Shown here piece by piece: positions 53,385-63,306 of a stretch of 64,000 bases of DNA. Below the pieces are notes generated by a model. That model did no database searches and was not told where the DNA came from. It was given only the letters and a program-made list of their open reading frames with translations. The DNA is from Bacilli bacterium. Its GTDB lineage: Bacteria > Bacillota_I > Bacilli_A > RF39 > UBA660. Location: NCBI GenBank assembly GCA_017541885.1, contig JAFXYF010000008.1:62001-126000 (forward strand). Direction: 5' to 3'. The position numbers and the translations under genes are program-made. Every line of letters begins with the position of its first letter. The stretch's first letter is position 1.

Positions 53385-53990
53385 TTATTCAGCTTCTTTA
53401 TCTCTAATAGAATAAATACATCCACAATAATCTTGTCTATATAAATTAAATTCTTTAGATAATTCAATACTTCTCTTATATCCATTCTTCTTTTTAAAGT
53501 CAGAATATAAATATGTTGTATTATACTTCTTATCAAGATCTTCTCCTATTTCATTAATCCAATTAGCATTCTTATGAGGAGATAAAGTTAATGTTGTACA
53601 AAATAAAGGAAAACCTAACTCTTCAGCAACTCTAGCAGTCTCTTCAAGTCTCAAAGTATAACATTTAAAACATCTAATACCTCTCTCAGGCTCCTTCTCA
53701 AGGCCCTTAGCTATATCAAAGAACTCAGTTGGGTCATAACGGCCCTCGATCAAAGCAACATTATATTTTGGACTAATACTATTAATTAATCTCTTTAACT
53801 CAAGAATTCTCTTCTTGTACTCTTCTTCTTTAGTAATGTTGGGATTATAGTAAAGAATTGTAACTTCAAAGTAATTTGCGATTCTCTCTAGTACTGCACT
53901 ACTACAAGGTGCACAACAAGCATGTAATAATACTTTAGTTCCTTCAGGAAAGATTTTCATTTGTTTTTCCATCTCTAAATCATAATTCAT
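53385..53990 (-). CDS. queH: epoxyqueuosine reductase QueH
   Basis: 201 aa. DUF208/QueH motifs: LLHACCAPCSSA, RGIRCFKCYTLRLEETA, FCTTLTLSPHKN and YRQDYCGCIYS; the Cys pairs bind Fe-S and a metal. It reduces epoxyqueuosine to queuosine in tRNA wobble positions, replacing QueG. The other queuosine genes are not in the window, so the cell may salvage precursors. The ATG at 53990 follows GAAGGGATTAGT and begins the family sequence; the TTG-like upstream start is rejected. Confidence 0.92.
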   Translation of the reverse strand: MNYDLEMEKQMKIFPEGTKVLLHACCAPCSSAVLERIANYFEVTILYYNPNITKEEEYKKRILELKRLINSISPKYNVALIEGRYDPTEFFDIAKGLEKEPERGIRCFKCYTLRLEETARVAEELGFPLFCTTLTLSPHKNANWINEIGEDLDKKYNTTYLYSDFKKKNGYKRSIELSKEFNLYRQDYCGCIYSIRDKEAE

Positions 53991-54037
53991 ACTAATCCCT
54001 TCTCTCGATAACAAATTATACCATAAAACTAGAAAAT

Positions 54038-54064
54038 AAAAAAGAAGAGATTATTTCTCTTCTT
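54038..54064 (-). terminator. terminator of the acyl-CoA ligase gene
   Basis: AGAAGAGA, loop AATAA, TCTCTTCT then T6, minus strand; overlaps the stop. Confidence 0.85.
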
Positions 54065-55829
54065 TCTTTTTCTTACTATTTTTTTCTTCTTCTTTTTCTA
54101 ATTCTTTATAATCTACTTTTCCATATAAAGTCTTAGGTAAAGATTCTCTAAATTCATAATACTTTGGTAAAGCATAAACTGATAGTTTTTCTTTACAAAT
54201 ATCAATGATTTCTTTCTTAATTTTTGCAGTAGGTTCAATCCCTTTTTTAAGTACTATAAATGCTTTTGGTACATGCATCTTATATTGATGAGGAATACCT
54301 ATTACACATACTTTATCTACATCTTTGTGTTTTGATATTGCTTCTTCTATTTGTGATGGATATACATTAAATCCAGATACTACAATCATTCTCTTTAATC
54401 TTTGAGTGTAATATACAATTCCATTAGGAGCAATATAACCAATATCTCCTGTATGTAACCAAATAGATCCATCTTTATGTTTCTTTAAAACATTATCAGT
54501 CTCTTTTTGATTATTTAAATATCCCATCATTAATGTTGGTCCTTGAACACAGATTTCTCCTTCTTCTCCAAATGGAAGTGTCTCTAATGTTTCAGGGTCA
54601 CAAATTTGATAATTGTTTCCAACCATTGGAATACCAATACTTCCAGGTTCATTAGTTCCAGGGAATGTATAACAAGTAGCCGCAACTGACTCAGTCATAC
54701 CATAACCTTTTCCAATATTAACATGTGCTCCATGTTTATGTAAGAAATCATTGATTCTAGCTTCAGCTGTAACAGTTAAATGATCTCCTCCAGAAATAAT
54801 ATATTTTAATTGTGACATATCTACATTATCAAATTTAGGATTAGACATCATTCCTTCCCATAAAGTAGGAACTCCTAAAATAACGTGAGGTCTATCATTT
54901 TTCCAAATCTTATAAAATCTATTCGCATCATATTCAGGCATTAAAATAGTTTCAACCTTTAAACATAATGGAGTATGAATACAAACACCTAATCCAAATC
55001 CATGGAATATTGGTAAGATTGTAACTATCTTATCTTTTGGTCTAACATCAATTACATTAACTGCAGATTGTTGAGCAATAGCATTAAAACTATAGTTAGA
55101 AATCATTATTCCCTTAGGTGTACCAGTAGTACCTCCTGAGTGAAGAATAACTGCTAAATCATCCTTTTTAACATCAGCTCTATAACTATCATTACTAGTA
55201 AGTCCTACTGCCATAAAGTCTCTCCATGACATATAGTTGTTATTTGCAAGACTAGGACGTTTTTGAGTAATACTACGAGTTAAAGTATATCCAATAGTTA
55301 ATCCTAAAGGCATAGACTCTTTAGGAGATACTAAAATAGTCTTATATACTAAAGTTTGAGGTATTACATCTTTCATTTTGTCATAATCAAAATCTACTAA
55401 GAATAATATTCTAGATTTAGATTCTTTTAAATAATGAAGTAATTGATCTGGACTAGATAAAGGATGTACCATATCTGCTACTGCCCCTATTTTATTACAT
55501 GCATAGAATGCATATAATGCTTCAGGCATATTAGGCATACAAATAGTTACAATATCTCCATCTCTTACTCCAAATTCTCTTAATGCTTTAGCACAGATAT
55601 TAATATTATAAAAGAATTCATTATAACTAAATCTATTACCAAAGTAGTTTAAACAAATATAATCTTTATCTTCCCCTACTTCATCTACCATATAGTTATA
55701 AATACTTTTAGTAGTAAAATCTATTTTTCTTTCTTCTCTTGAATAATACTCTAACCAAGGTTTGTTAGGATCATCCTTCTTCTTAAATAATTTAGTGAAA
55801 AAATCACGTATTGGTGTCAATATAATCAT
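54051..55829 (-). CDS. AMP-forming acyl-CoA synthetase/ligase
   Basis: 592 aa. Class I adenylate-forming enzyme: ILHSGGTTGTPKGIMIS (P-loop), GKGYGMTESVA, LHTGDIGYIAPNGIVYYTQR, RMIVVSGFNVYPSQIEE and the C-terminal PKTLYGKVDYKEL with catalytic Lys. It activates a carboxylic acid (probably fatty) as acyl-AMP and then CoA or another acceptor. The N-terminus has a short basic-hydrophobic stretch, perhaps membrane associated. Monocistronic. The exact chain length is not readable from sequence. Confidence 0.9.
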   Translation of the reverse strand: MIILTPIRDFFTKLFKKKDDPNKPWLEYYSREERKIDFTTKSIYNYMVDEVGEDKDYICLNYFGNRFSYNEFFYNINICAKALREFGVRDGDIVTICMPNMPEALYAFYACNKIGAVADMVHPLSSPDQLLHYLKESKSRILFLVDFDYDKMKDVIPQTLVYKTILVSPKESMPLGLTIGYTLTRSITQKRPSLANNNYMSWRDFMAVGLTSNDSYRADVKKDDLAVILHSGGTTGTPKGIMISNYSFNAIAQQSAVNVIDVRPKDKIVTILPIFHGFGLGVCIHTPLCLKVETILMPEYDANRFYKIWKNDRPHVILGVPTLWEGMMSNPKFDNVDMSQLKYIISGGDHLTVTAEARINDFLHKHGAHVNIGKGYGMTESVAATCYTFPGTNEPGSIGIPMVGNNYQICDPETLETLPFGEEGEICVQGPTLMMGYLNNQKETDNVLKKHKDGSIWLHTGDIGYIAPNGIVYYTQRLKRMIVVSGFNVYPSQIEEAISKHKDVDKVCVIGIPHQYKMHVPKAFIVLKKGIEPTAKIKKEIIDICKEKLSVYALPKYYEFRESLPKTLYGKVDYKELEKEEEKNSKKKKEEK

Positions 55830-55874
55830 CCTCCTATAATTATCTACATATTATATTTTACTATTATCATTCAA

Positions 55875-55908
55875 AAAAAACAATTACAAATATATGTAAT
55901 TGTTTTTT
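55875..55908 (-). terminator. terminator after the ABC-FtsX operon
   Basis: ACAATTACA, loop TATATT, TGTAATTGT then T8, minus strand. Confidence 0.88.
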
Positions 55909-55910
55909 TA

Positions 55911-58343
55911 CTATATATCAGTTCTTGCTAGTATCTCAGCAGGTCTCTTTCTCATTGTATTAAATACAGGTATTAATCCAACTACTAAATTAAATAAATA
56001 TAAAAGTAGAATTGTATATAATACAACAATAGGATTAACTACAAGATAATCTTCTAAGAAATCTACCTTAGATAAAATATTTAAAACATAGGCAGATAAT
56101 ACTAGTCCAGGTATTGATGCTAGTGTGGTGATAGCGATTATCTCTCCACTAAACATAATATAAATATCTTTCTTCTTAACACCTATAGCTCTATATATTC
56201 CTACTTCTTTTACTCTAGATAAGAATGAAGATCTAATCATTAATAATATTTCTATAAGAGAAATACCTAAGATAATTGCTGAAGTAATTATAATACTTCT
56301 AACATAATCTTTATTTTCTTCTACATATCTTTCTCTACTAGACTTATAACTATCTTTAATAACCATTTTATATTCATTTTGAACTTTATCTAAAACATTT
56401 TCCTTATTCTTTGGATATATCGTAATATTTTTAGAAGTAGAAATAACATGATACTTTAGTGTTTCTGTAGAAACAAAGTATACATCAAATCTCTTTTTAG
56501 AATAATAGTATCCTACTACTTTAAGTTTATGACCATTCACTTTACTATTAATCTCAGTATTAAGTTTTACAACTTCTTTTTGATCAATAGGAAGTATTGT
56601 CTCATATAAATTAGTTGGCCATCTACCTTCTTTTAATTCTATATTTTTTAAATAGAATCCATAATCATCATATTGTAAATTATCATAAGAATCATCACCA
56701 TTATAATATATTCCTTGATCTGCTTCATTATCCTTTGTATGATGAATAATCCAAATGAATTGATTCTTATCAAAATATATAGAAGGAGATTTTAAATCAG
56801 TAATCCCAACTATTTTCTTATTATCCATCCTATCAATTAATATTTCTCTATCTAGGTAATCATCAATCTTAATTATTCCATACATCTTAGTAGTTTCTTT
56901 TTTTAATTCTTTATCTAATACCATTTTATCTACTACTATTTCGTTAGGATTTTCTGGTAATCTTCCTTTAATAATATCTTTATTAGATATTATATTAATA
57001 TCAGATAAACTACCAGTAATAGATGAAGATACATTAGTTAATTGATAATATTTATCTAATTTAATTTTTATTGTAGTAGTTGAATCTGTTGGAAGTAAAT
57101 AATTGATATCTTCTTCTTTTTCTAATTTTAGATAATCATCTACATTTATTTTCTTAGTATTAACTATTAAATAATTCTTATTCATAGTAACAAACTTCTC
57201 ATCTTTTACTATTAAAGCAGCATTAATTGTACTTGTCGCAAACATAATAAACATACCAGATGCGAAGAATCCAAGTAATAATAATTTCTTTAATACTGAG
57301 TAATCTAATACTTTTTTAAATCCATTTGTAATAAAAGTAATTGGATTAAATATAGATGAATATCTTAATTTCTTACTCTCATTAATAATATTTTTAAAAT
57401 CAAATGAGTATTTATCTATATCATTCTTAGATATATTACTATAATGATCATTAATCATTTCTATAGTAGAATCATCATTTATTACTTCTATCTTTTTATC
57501 ACTATTAGTTTTTATATAAATATTATTATTTACAACAGCAATATCTAATTGAATCTTTTCTTTATCGTGAGTATAGATATTAATATTATTCATTATTTGT
57601 TGATATTGAAAATCTTTTAAGTAAATATTATTACCTACTCCATAGTTTAATTCATCTTGTATTTCATTACTTGTATCACTAATAATTTTTCCATCTTCTA
57701 ATTCAATTATTCTAGTTGCATAAAATTTAGCCAAGTCTTTTTCATGAGTTACAAGTATTACTAGTTTATCTTTAGAAATAGATTTAATAATATTCATTAT
57801 TTCTATAGTATTCTTACTATCTAAGTTACCTGTAGGTTCATCTGCAATAATGATATTAGGGTTCTTTACTATTGCTCTTGCAATACCTACTCTTTGTCTT
57901 TCTCCTCCAGATAACATACTACAAGGTCTCTTCTTAAAACGAAGCATACCTACTCTATCTAAGATATAACAAACTCTCTTATCTATTTCTTTTTTATCTT
58001 TAATACCAATTAATTTTAATGATAAAGCTACATTATCATAGACAGATTGATTTTCTATTAACTTATAATCTTGAAATATATATCCAATATTTAAGTTTCT
58101 TATTTTATCTATTCTTCCCTGACTACAACGAGTTATTTTTTTACCATTAACAAATATCTTACCTCGTCTTACTTTATCAAGTCCACCTATTACATTAAGT
58201 AAAGTAGTTTTACCTGATCCAGATGGACCAAGTAAAGCAACTAATCCTTTATCTTCAAAAGAAAGAGTTGTATTATTTATGACATGTATTTGATTCTTTT
58301 TAAATCTATTAAAGTATTTATCAATTTTTTCTACTCTTATCAT
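55911..58343 (-). CDS. ABC ATPase fused to FtsX-like permease (MacB-like)
   Basis: 810 aa. ATPase with GPSGSGKTTLLN near 38, LSGGERQRVGIARAI and ADEPTGNLDSKN; a long linker; helix ~355-375; large exterior domain; and three C-terminal helices (~680-800). The FtsX/MacB layout has one helix before and three after the exterior domain. Such fusions move lipoproteins or antimicrobial peptides, or sense cell-wall stress. It starts 2 nt after the partner gene, so the two likely work as a pair. Confidence 0.9.
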   Translation of the reverse strand: MIRVEKIDKYFNRFKKNQIHVINNTTLSFEDKGLVALLGPSGSGKTTLLNVIGGLDKVRRGKIFVNGKKITRCSQGRIDKIRNLNIGYIFQDYKLIENQSVYDNVALSLKLIGIKDKKEIDKRVCYILDRVGMLRFKKRPCSMLSGGERQRVGIARAIVKNPNIIIADEPTGNLDSKNTIEIMNIIKSISKDKLVILVTHEKDLAKFYATRIIELEDGKIISDTSNEIQDELNYGVGNNIYLKDFQYQQIMNNINIYTHDKEKIQLDIAVVNNNIYIKTNSDKKIEVINDDSTIEMINDHYSNISKNDIDKYSFDFKNIINESKKLRYSSIFNPITFITNGFKKVLDYSVLKKLLLLGFFASGMFIMFATSTINAALIVKDEKFVTMNKNYLIVNTKKINVDDYLKLEKEEDINYLLPTDSTTTIKIKLDKYYQLTNVSSSITGSLSDINIISNKDIIKGRLPENPNEIVVDKMVLDKELKKETTKMYGIIKIDDYLDREILIDRMDNKKIVGITDLKSPSIYFDKNQFIWIIHHTKDNEADQGIYYNGDDSYDNLQYDDYGFYLKNIELKEGRWPTNLYETILPIDQKEVVKLNTEINSKVNGHKLKVVGYYYSKKRFDVYFVSTETLKYHVISTSKNITIYPKNKENVLDKVQNEYKMVIKDSYKSSRERYVEENKDYVRSIIITSAIILGISLIEILLMIRSSFLSRVKEVGIYRAIGVKKKDIYIMFSGEIIAITTLASIPGLVLSAYVLNILSKVDFLEDYLVVNPIVVLYTILLLYLFNLVVGLIPVFNTMRKRPAEILARTDI

Positions 58344-58345
58344 AA

Positions 58346-60592
58346 TTACATCTCCTCTCTATAAGTATTCATAACACTATCTTTAAATAGTTTTCTAGAA
58401 TATCTTAAACTGATTAATAAAGACATAATTGTAATAATTAAATATAAGATTATATAGTCATTACGAGTAAAGTAATTATTAACAGTATTAATAAATCCAA
58501 TATTAATAATACCTTTTCTATTAATCTCTGCAATAATTAAAAATATAAAGTAACTTATATTAGATACTACTAATAATTCAGTCATTAATAAATCTAAACA
58601 TACTTTTTTACTTGCTCCTAACATTCTAAGTATAGAGAAATAAATATTTCTAGATTTTAATATTATTTTAATAACGAAATAAGATATAAAGAATAATACT
58701 ACTACTAAGAATACAGTAACAAATATCTTTAATACTCTAACAATTCTTGAATATGGAGAATTATATAAAGTATCTTTCATTTTTAAAGTATTATAACCCA
58801 TCTTTTCTAATACTTTATTAGTATTATCAATCTTATTAATATCTTTAACATATATACTCATTTGATATGTATCTTTATTAAATAAATTATTATAATCATA
58901 AGGATTAACATATATTACATTATTATATCTAAAATCAAATTCTTCTTTATTATAATTAGGTAGATTAAGTACATAATTAATATTCTTTTTATTATATGTT
59001 TTCTCTACTCTAACACTTAAATAATCAGTGTAATAAATATTATTAGCAGTAATATTAATTGTTTTATTAACACAATTATCTTTCTCGCATCTATAATTAT
59101 CTTCTTCTGGAATAAATGCACATCCTGCACATACCCAATCATTTGGAACTACTCTTAAATTCATATTATAGATATTAGATTCTACTATTTCATTGAAATA
59201 ATCTATTGTAAGAGTTGAATAGAATCTATGAGTATTATTCTTTATACTATCTAATACTTTATCTTTAGCATAAACTTTTAATTGATCCATATATGGTTCA
59301 TCTTTAGCTCTATATCTAATTCCAACTACTACATATTTATAACTCTTATCAATTCCACCATTCCAAGCATCATATAAATATAATTCTTTTCCAATTAAAT
59401 CTTCGTTTTGTTGAAATATATAGTCATCTTTTTCTCCTTCAATAACTATTTCATTATCTGCTTCAGGTACTCTACCTTTAATTCCATCTTTTTTAAATCT
59501 AGTATCACTTCTAACTAATGCAGAAATCCAAGTTTTTTCATCTCCAGTTACAAATTCATTATTTTGGTCAGAAGTTAAATCATTTTCTATAACATAATCT
59601 ATATTATTAAGTTTCTTAATATTATCAATTTCTTCTTTACTAAATGAAGTCCCATCATTTTTATTCATAATTATTCTATGATCATCAGTATCATAAAACA
59701 AATAATTAGAACCTTCTTTAGATGTTTCATATTCTCCTTGTTTAAAGAAAGAATATTCTCCCATTAGAGCCGCAACAACAAAGGAATAAACCGCAAGTAA
59801 TAAAATAAACTTAGTAAGAATATTAAATGTATTTCTAAATCCTAAATGAATCTTATCAAATAACCCAATATTCTTAAAATTATATTTATCTAAAGCATAA
59901 TCTTCCTTCTTAACAGGAGTTATTTTTTTATCTTCTAAGATCTTACCATCATGCATAGTTATTTTTCTTGTTACATAGTTTTCTACTTGTTCATAATTAT
60001 GAGTAACAATAATTATTAATTTATCTTTAGATATTTCTCTTAATAATTCAATAATACTCTCTGCAGATCTCTTATCAAGATTACCCGTAGGTTCATCCGC
60101 AATAATTACTGGTACGTCTTTTGCAAGAGCTCTTGCAATCGCAACTCTCTGTTTTTGTCCACCAGAAAGTTTAGATACCTTAGTCTTCTTATACTTAAGC
60201 ATATCTACTCTTTTTAAAAGCTCTAATATTCTCTTTTTTCTTTCTTTTTTCTTTATACCATTTAAAGAAAGAATTAAATCAATATTTTGATATACTGTAT
60301 AACTATTTATTAAATTAAAATTCTGATAAATATTACCAATATATTTTCTTCTATATACTTCCCAGTCTTTTTCAAGATAATGACTTGTCTCGGCACCTTC
60401 TACATACATTTCTCCTTCTTCATATGTATCAAGTCCAGAAATAACATTTAAAAGAGTTGATTTACCAGAACCAGATTCTCCTGTAATCGCAACAAACTCA
60501 CCTATATTAAAAGATACATTTATCTTAGAAAAACCTGTCGCGATGACTCCTTTACTATAATAAAATTTAGAAACATTCTTTAACTCTATCAA
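58346..60592 (-). CDS. ABC ATPase fused to FtsX-like permease (MacB-like)
   Basis: 748 aa. ATPase with GESGSGKSTLLN, LSGGQKQRVAIARALA and ADEPTGNLD, then the same membrane layout as its neighbour. The exterior domain holds a Cys cluster (WVCAGCAFIPEEDNYRC followed by EKDNC), absent from the partner, that may be a disulfide knot or metal site. First gene of the pair. It is divergent from the kinase-like gene at 60691; TATAAT-type boxes lie between them. Confidence 0.9.
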   Translation of the reverse strand: MIELKNVSKFYYSKGVIATGFSKINVSFNIGEFVAITGESGSGKSTLLNVISGLDTYEEGEMYVEGAETSHYLEKDWEVYRRKYIGNIYQNFNLINSYTVYQNIDLILSLNGIKKKERKKRILELLKRVDMLKYKKTKVSKLSGGQKQRVAIARALAKDVPVIIADEPTGNLDKRSAESIIELLREISKDKLIIIVTHNYEQVENYVTRKITMHDGKILEDKKITPVKKEDYALDKYNFKNIGLFDKIHLGFRNTFNILTKFILLLAVYSFVVAALMGEYSFFKQGEYETSKEGSNYLFYDTDDHRIIMNKNDGTSFSKEEIDNIKKLNNIDYVIENDLTSDQNNEFVTGDEKTWISALVRSDTRFKKDGIKGRVPEADNEIVIEGEKDDYIFQQNEDLIGKELYLYDAWNGGIDKSYKYVVVGIRYRAKDEPYMDQLKVYAKDKVLDSIKNNTHRFYSTLTIDYFNEIVESNIYNMNLRVVPNDWVCAGCAFIPEEDNYRCEKDNCVNKTINITANNIYYTDYLSVRVEKTYNKKNINYVLNLPNYNKEEFDFRYNNVIYVNPYDYNNLFNKDTYQMSIYVKDINKIDNTNKVLEKMGYNTLKMKDTLYNSPYSRIVRVLKIFVTVFLVVVLFFISYFVIKIILKSRNIYFSILRMLGASKKVCLDLLMTELLVVSNISYFIFLIIAEINRKGIINIGFINTVNNYFTRNDYIILYLIITIMSLLISLRYSRKLFKDSVMNTYREEM

Positions 60593-60690
60593 GAATATCC
60601 CTCCCTATTCTCTATAATCATATCACTTTTTCTTTATTTTTAAAAGATTTTATGATATAATATAACCCGTTAAAAAGAAGGGGATTCTAT

Positions 60691-61611
60691 ATGGATATAA
60701 CAAAAAAGGAATTAGAGCATTTAGAACGTTTAGGATCAGGTACTTTTGGAGCAGTATATAAAAAAGATTCAAAGTATGCTTTAAAAGTATATTTTCCAGA
60801 AATTAAAGATGAACAATGGAATTTATATCATAATCCATCTTTAAGATTACCTAAAAGAAGATATAAAGAATTAATTAGAAGAAGTAAATATTTAAAGTAT
60901 ACTGGAGGAGTTCTAGATATGCTTTATGTAGATGGAGAGTTCTCTGGAGTAGTTGTTCCATTCTATGAAGGTAAAACTCTATCTAAGATGATTGATGCAC
61001 CTCTAGAAGACAAATTACCACTTGCAAAACAATTAGTAAGAAACTCTAAAGAATTATCAAGACACTTTATTTATCCAACAGATTATAAATTAAATAATAT
61101 GATTAATCATAATGGTAATATTGAGTTAATTGATTTAGATGATGTAAGAACTCATGTATGTTATAAACCTAGTATAATCTTTAGATCAATTAGTTTAGGT
61201 GCCTTAAATGAAACAATACAAACATTCTTTAAAGAGTATATTCACTTATACTTTCCAAAGAATATTGAAAAGAAACTAGGAAGAGCACCAGCAAACTTTA
61301 CTATTAAATATAAAACTATTGAAGGATATATTAATAAGAAAATGATCCCAAGAGACTTCTTAGTAATAAATAAAGATACTGATTTTGAAGAAGTAAGTAA
61401 ATTAACAAAAGATAAAGATTATGCAATTACATATATAATAGATAAACCAACAGACGATTATAGAGAATATGAATTATTACTATATGAATTAGAAGACTTT
61501 GGAATTAATCTATATGATATTACTACACAAGATAGATTTGATTGCTACAACGAATGTGAAATGATTAATAGTATATCTTATATAGAAAATCATCAATTAA
61601 TAAAGAAGTAG
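60691..61611 (+). CDS. kinase-fold protein of unknown target
   Basis: 306 aa. Protein-kinase N-lobe LGSGTFGAVYKKD (Gly loop, ~15-26) and KYALKVY with the ATP Lys; C-lobe DYKLNNMINH with catalytic Asp and Asn, then IELIDLDDV in place of DFG. HRD is replaced by PTD. The last ~90 residues form a second domain without a clear match. Likely active as an atypical Ser/Thr or small-molecule kinase, or a pseudokinase. AAGGGG precedes the ATG. Own terminator. Confidence 0.8.
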   Translation: MDITKKELEHLERLGSGTFGAVYKKDSKYALKVYFPEIKDEQWNLYHNPSLRLPKRRYKELIRRSKYLKYTGGVLDMLYVDGEFSGVVVPFYEGKTLSKMIDAPLEDKLPLAKQLVRNSKELSRHFIYPTDYKLNNMINHNGNIELIDLDDVRTHVCYKPSIIFRSISLGALNETIQTFFKEYIHLYFPKNIEKKLGRAPANFTIKYKTIEGYINKKMIPRDFLVINKDTDFEEVSKLTKDKDYAITYIIDKPTDDYREYELLLYELEDFGINLYDITTQDRFDCYNECEMINSISYIENHQLIKK

Positions 61612-61631
61612 ATTTCTCTACTTCTTTTTTA
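61604..61631 (+). terminator. terminator of the kinase-fold gene
   Basis: AGAAGTAGA, loop TTTC, TCTACTTCT then T. Confidence 0.88.
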
Positions 61632-62663
61632 TTTAGCAATTACAGGATTATATTTCTGATATAGTTCAGAATTATAATTTATTTTTTTATCTTTAGCTAG
61701 TCTATAAACCAAAAAACACTTTATTTCACTATTATTATCATAATTCTTGTTAATGACTATATCTTTATAATCATAATAGTTTACCATCCAATTATAAGCA
61801 GTATTATCAGCTCTTATTTCATAATCTTCTTCTGAAGCACTGTTTTCTAAACTTATAAAACTACCACTTTTAGCTCTATTAAAATCACTTTTACAATGAG
61901 CAAGTTCATGAAGTATCGCAAAATATATATCAGCATATCTCTTATATTTAGGAGTAATATATATTGCCGGTTTATTATTTAACACTCTAAATGCACCTCT
62001 AATCTTTGCTCCTTTAAGATCAGGTTCAATAGCAAGAAATATACCATTCTTATTAAATTCTTTTATTAATTTTTCTTTATCAAAATCTAATTGACTAGCC
62101 TCTAATCTTATAAAAGAAACTAACTTATCTATATTTTCTTTTTTATATTCACCAAGTTTTTGTTCTTTAACTGTTCTATAACAATGCTCTAACCATAAAG
62201 CAAGCAATTCAGGTTTATCATTTTTACTCTTATAAAATATAGTATTATTTTCTTTATATATTTGTTCAGGATTAGTAATTCTTAAATATTTAAGAATACT
62301 TCTCGCAATACTATAATCATTTAAATCATTTTTAAAAGTAATATTATAAGTTTTATTTAAATCTTTATAATGATAATTATTAATAAATTCTCTAATAGAT
62401 ATGCCTTTATCTTTCAAATAATTATTAATATAATTATCTATTTTAAAGTTTTCTTCCACATTTGATATATAATTTACAGGTATATCCGAAACAAAAGAAA
62501 TATTACAAATAAGATTAAAAGATAAAGATACTTTTCCACTAATTATATCAATAAGATTTTTAGAAGTTGTTCCTATTCTTTCAGCATATTCTTGAATACT
62601 AATATGCTGAAATTCTAATAATTCTCCTAACTCTTCACCAAATTTATTTAATCTTTCACTCAT
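61629..62663 (-). CDS. HTH-ImmA/IrrE metallopeptidase antitoxin
   Basis: 344 aa. Residues ~10-55 are a Cro/CI helix-turn-helix (ISIQEYAERIGTTSKNLIDI). The C-terminal ImmA/IrrE domain contains HELAH at 252-256 with later acidic residues (EEDYEIRADNTAYNWM) as third ligand. It is the second gene of a toxin-antitoxin pair, overlapping the toxin by 8 nt, and its GGTGAT lies in the toxin's last codons. HTH-peptidase antitoxins can both repress the operon and act by proteolysis, but the substrate here is not known. Confidence 0.85.
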   Translation of the reverse strand: MSERLNKFGEELGELLEFQHISIQEYAERIGTTSKNLIDIISGKVSLSFNLICNISFVSDIPVNYISNVEENFKIDNYINNYLKDKGISIREFINNYHYKDLNKTYNITFKNDLNDYSIARSILKYLRITNPEQIYKENNTIFYKSKNDKPELLALWLEHCYRTVKEQKLGEYKKENIDKLVSFIRLEASQLDFDKEKLIKEFNKNGIFLAIEPDLKGAKIRGAFRVLNNKPAIYITPKYKRYADIYFAILHELAHCKSDFNRAKSGSFISLENSASEEDYEIRADNTAYNWMVNYYDYKDIVINKNYDNNSEIKCFLVYRLAKDKKINYNSELYQKYNPVIAK

Positions 62664-62991
62664 AATAAATCACCTTCTTTGGATTAAAATCTAAATAATG
62701 ATCATAACTAATATCTATAAGAAATACCTCTATGATATTATCATCTTTAGGCTTAACAATAAGTCGAATTTTACCACCATTCTTTTTAGGATTAAAAGAA
62801 TAATAATCATTCTTATCATGTTTTAATCTCTCAAATCCATACATAGATACTTGAGGTAAATTAGATAATTGTATAAAATCATCAGCATTTTCAATAATAT
62901 CTAATATTTTAAACAAATTGTCATATTCTAAATGATGTCTCTTTAATTTTTTTAAAGAAGAATCAAAAGTCTTAGTATGTATAATAATCAT
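62656..62991 (-). CDS. RelE-superfamily toxin
   Basis: 111 aa. RelE/YoeB/HigB-like beta-alpha-beta fold pattern: FDSSLKKLKRHHLEYDNLF, SMYGFERLKHDKNDYYSFN, KIRLIVKPKDDNIIEVFLID. RelE-like toxins cleave mRNA at the ribosome. The catalytic residues cannot be assigned surely. A longer frame starts at 63012, but AAGGAG lies before the ATG at 62991. Toxin-first order with an HTH antitoxin is the HigBA arrangement. Confidence 0.8.
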   Translation of the reverse strand: MIIIHTKTFDSSLKKLKRHHLEYDNLFKILDIIENADDFIQLSNLPQVSMYGFERLKHDKNDYYSFNPKKNGGKIRLIVKPKDDNIIEVFLIDISYDHYLDFNPKKVIYYE

Positions 62992-63060
62992 AGAGTTTCT
63001 CCTTATATACATATATTAACATTTAAGTTAATATATGTCAATTATATTATTTTATAAAAA

Positions 63061-63082
63061 AAGAGTAGTCTCCTACTCTCCT
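63061..63082 (-). terminator. terminator of the DUF898-like gene
   Basis: GAGTAG, tetraloop GAGA, CTACTC then T7, minus strand; it overlaps the gene end. Confidence 0.85.
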
Positions 63083-63306
63083 ACAAAATGTGTATGTTTA
63101 GTTTTCCATTTCTTCAATGCTATACTTACCCAGAAACCATATATACCAAAAGTAATAATAGTAAGTAATAACCATTTGATCCAGTTACCAAATAATCCTA
63201 TAGCAGTACCATCAAATCTTAATCTATGACCATTAATAACAGTATGTTTAATTTCCCAATTATACTCCATACATACTGCACAAGAGTTATATATACTAAG
63301 AGTCAT
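63073..63306 (-). CDS. DUF898-like membrane protein, possibly truncated by a frameshift
   Basis: 77 aa. The C-terminal block IKHTVINGHRLRFDGTAIGL, FGNWIKWLLLTIITFGIYGF and KKWKTKHTHF matches the DUF898-type one-module membrane domain, usually preceded by a zinc ribbon and linker. Here the start is ATG with only a poor ribosome site. Upstream in another frame, MFNFL followed by a one-base shift would extend the hydrophobic stretch (LGCLIIMTLSIYNSC). So the gene may be degenerate, or be a short form. Confidence 0.65.
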   Translation of the reverse strand: MTLSIYNSCAVCMEYNWEIKHTVINGHRLRFDGTAIGLFGNWIKWLLLTIITFGIYGFWVSIALKKWKTKHTHFVGE

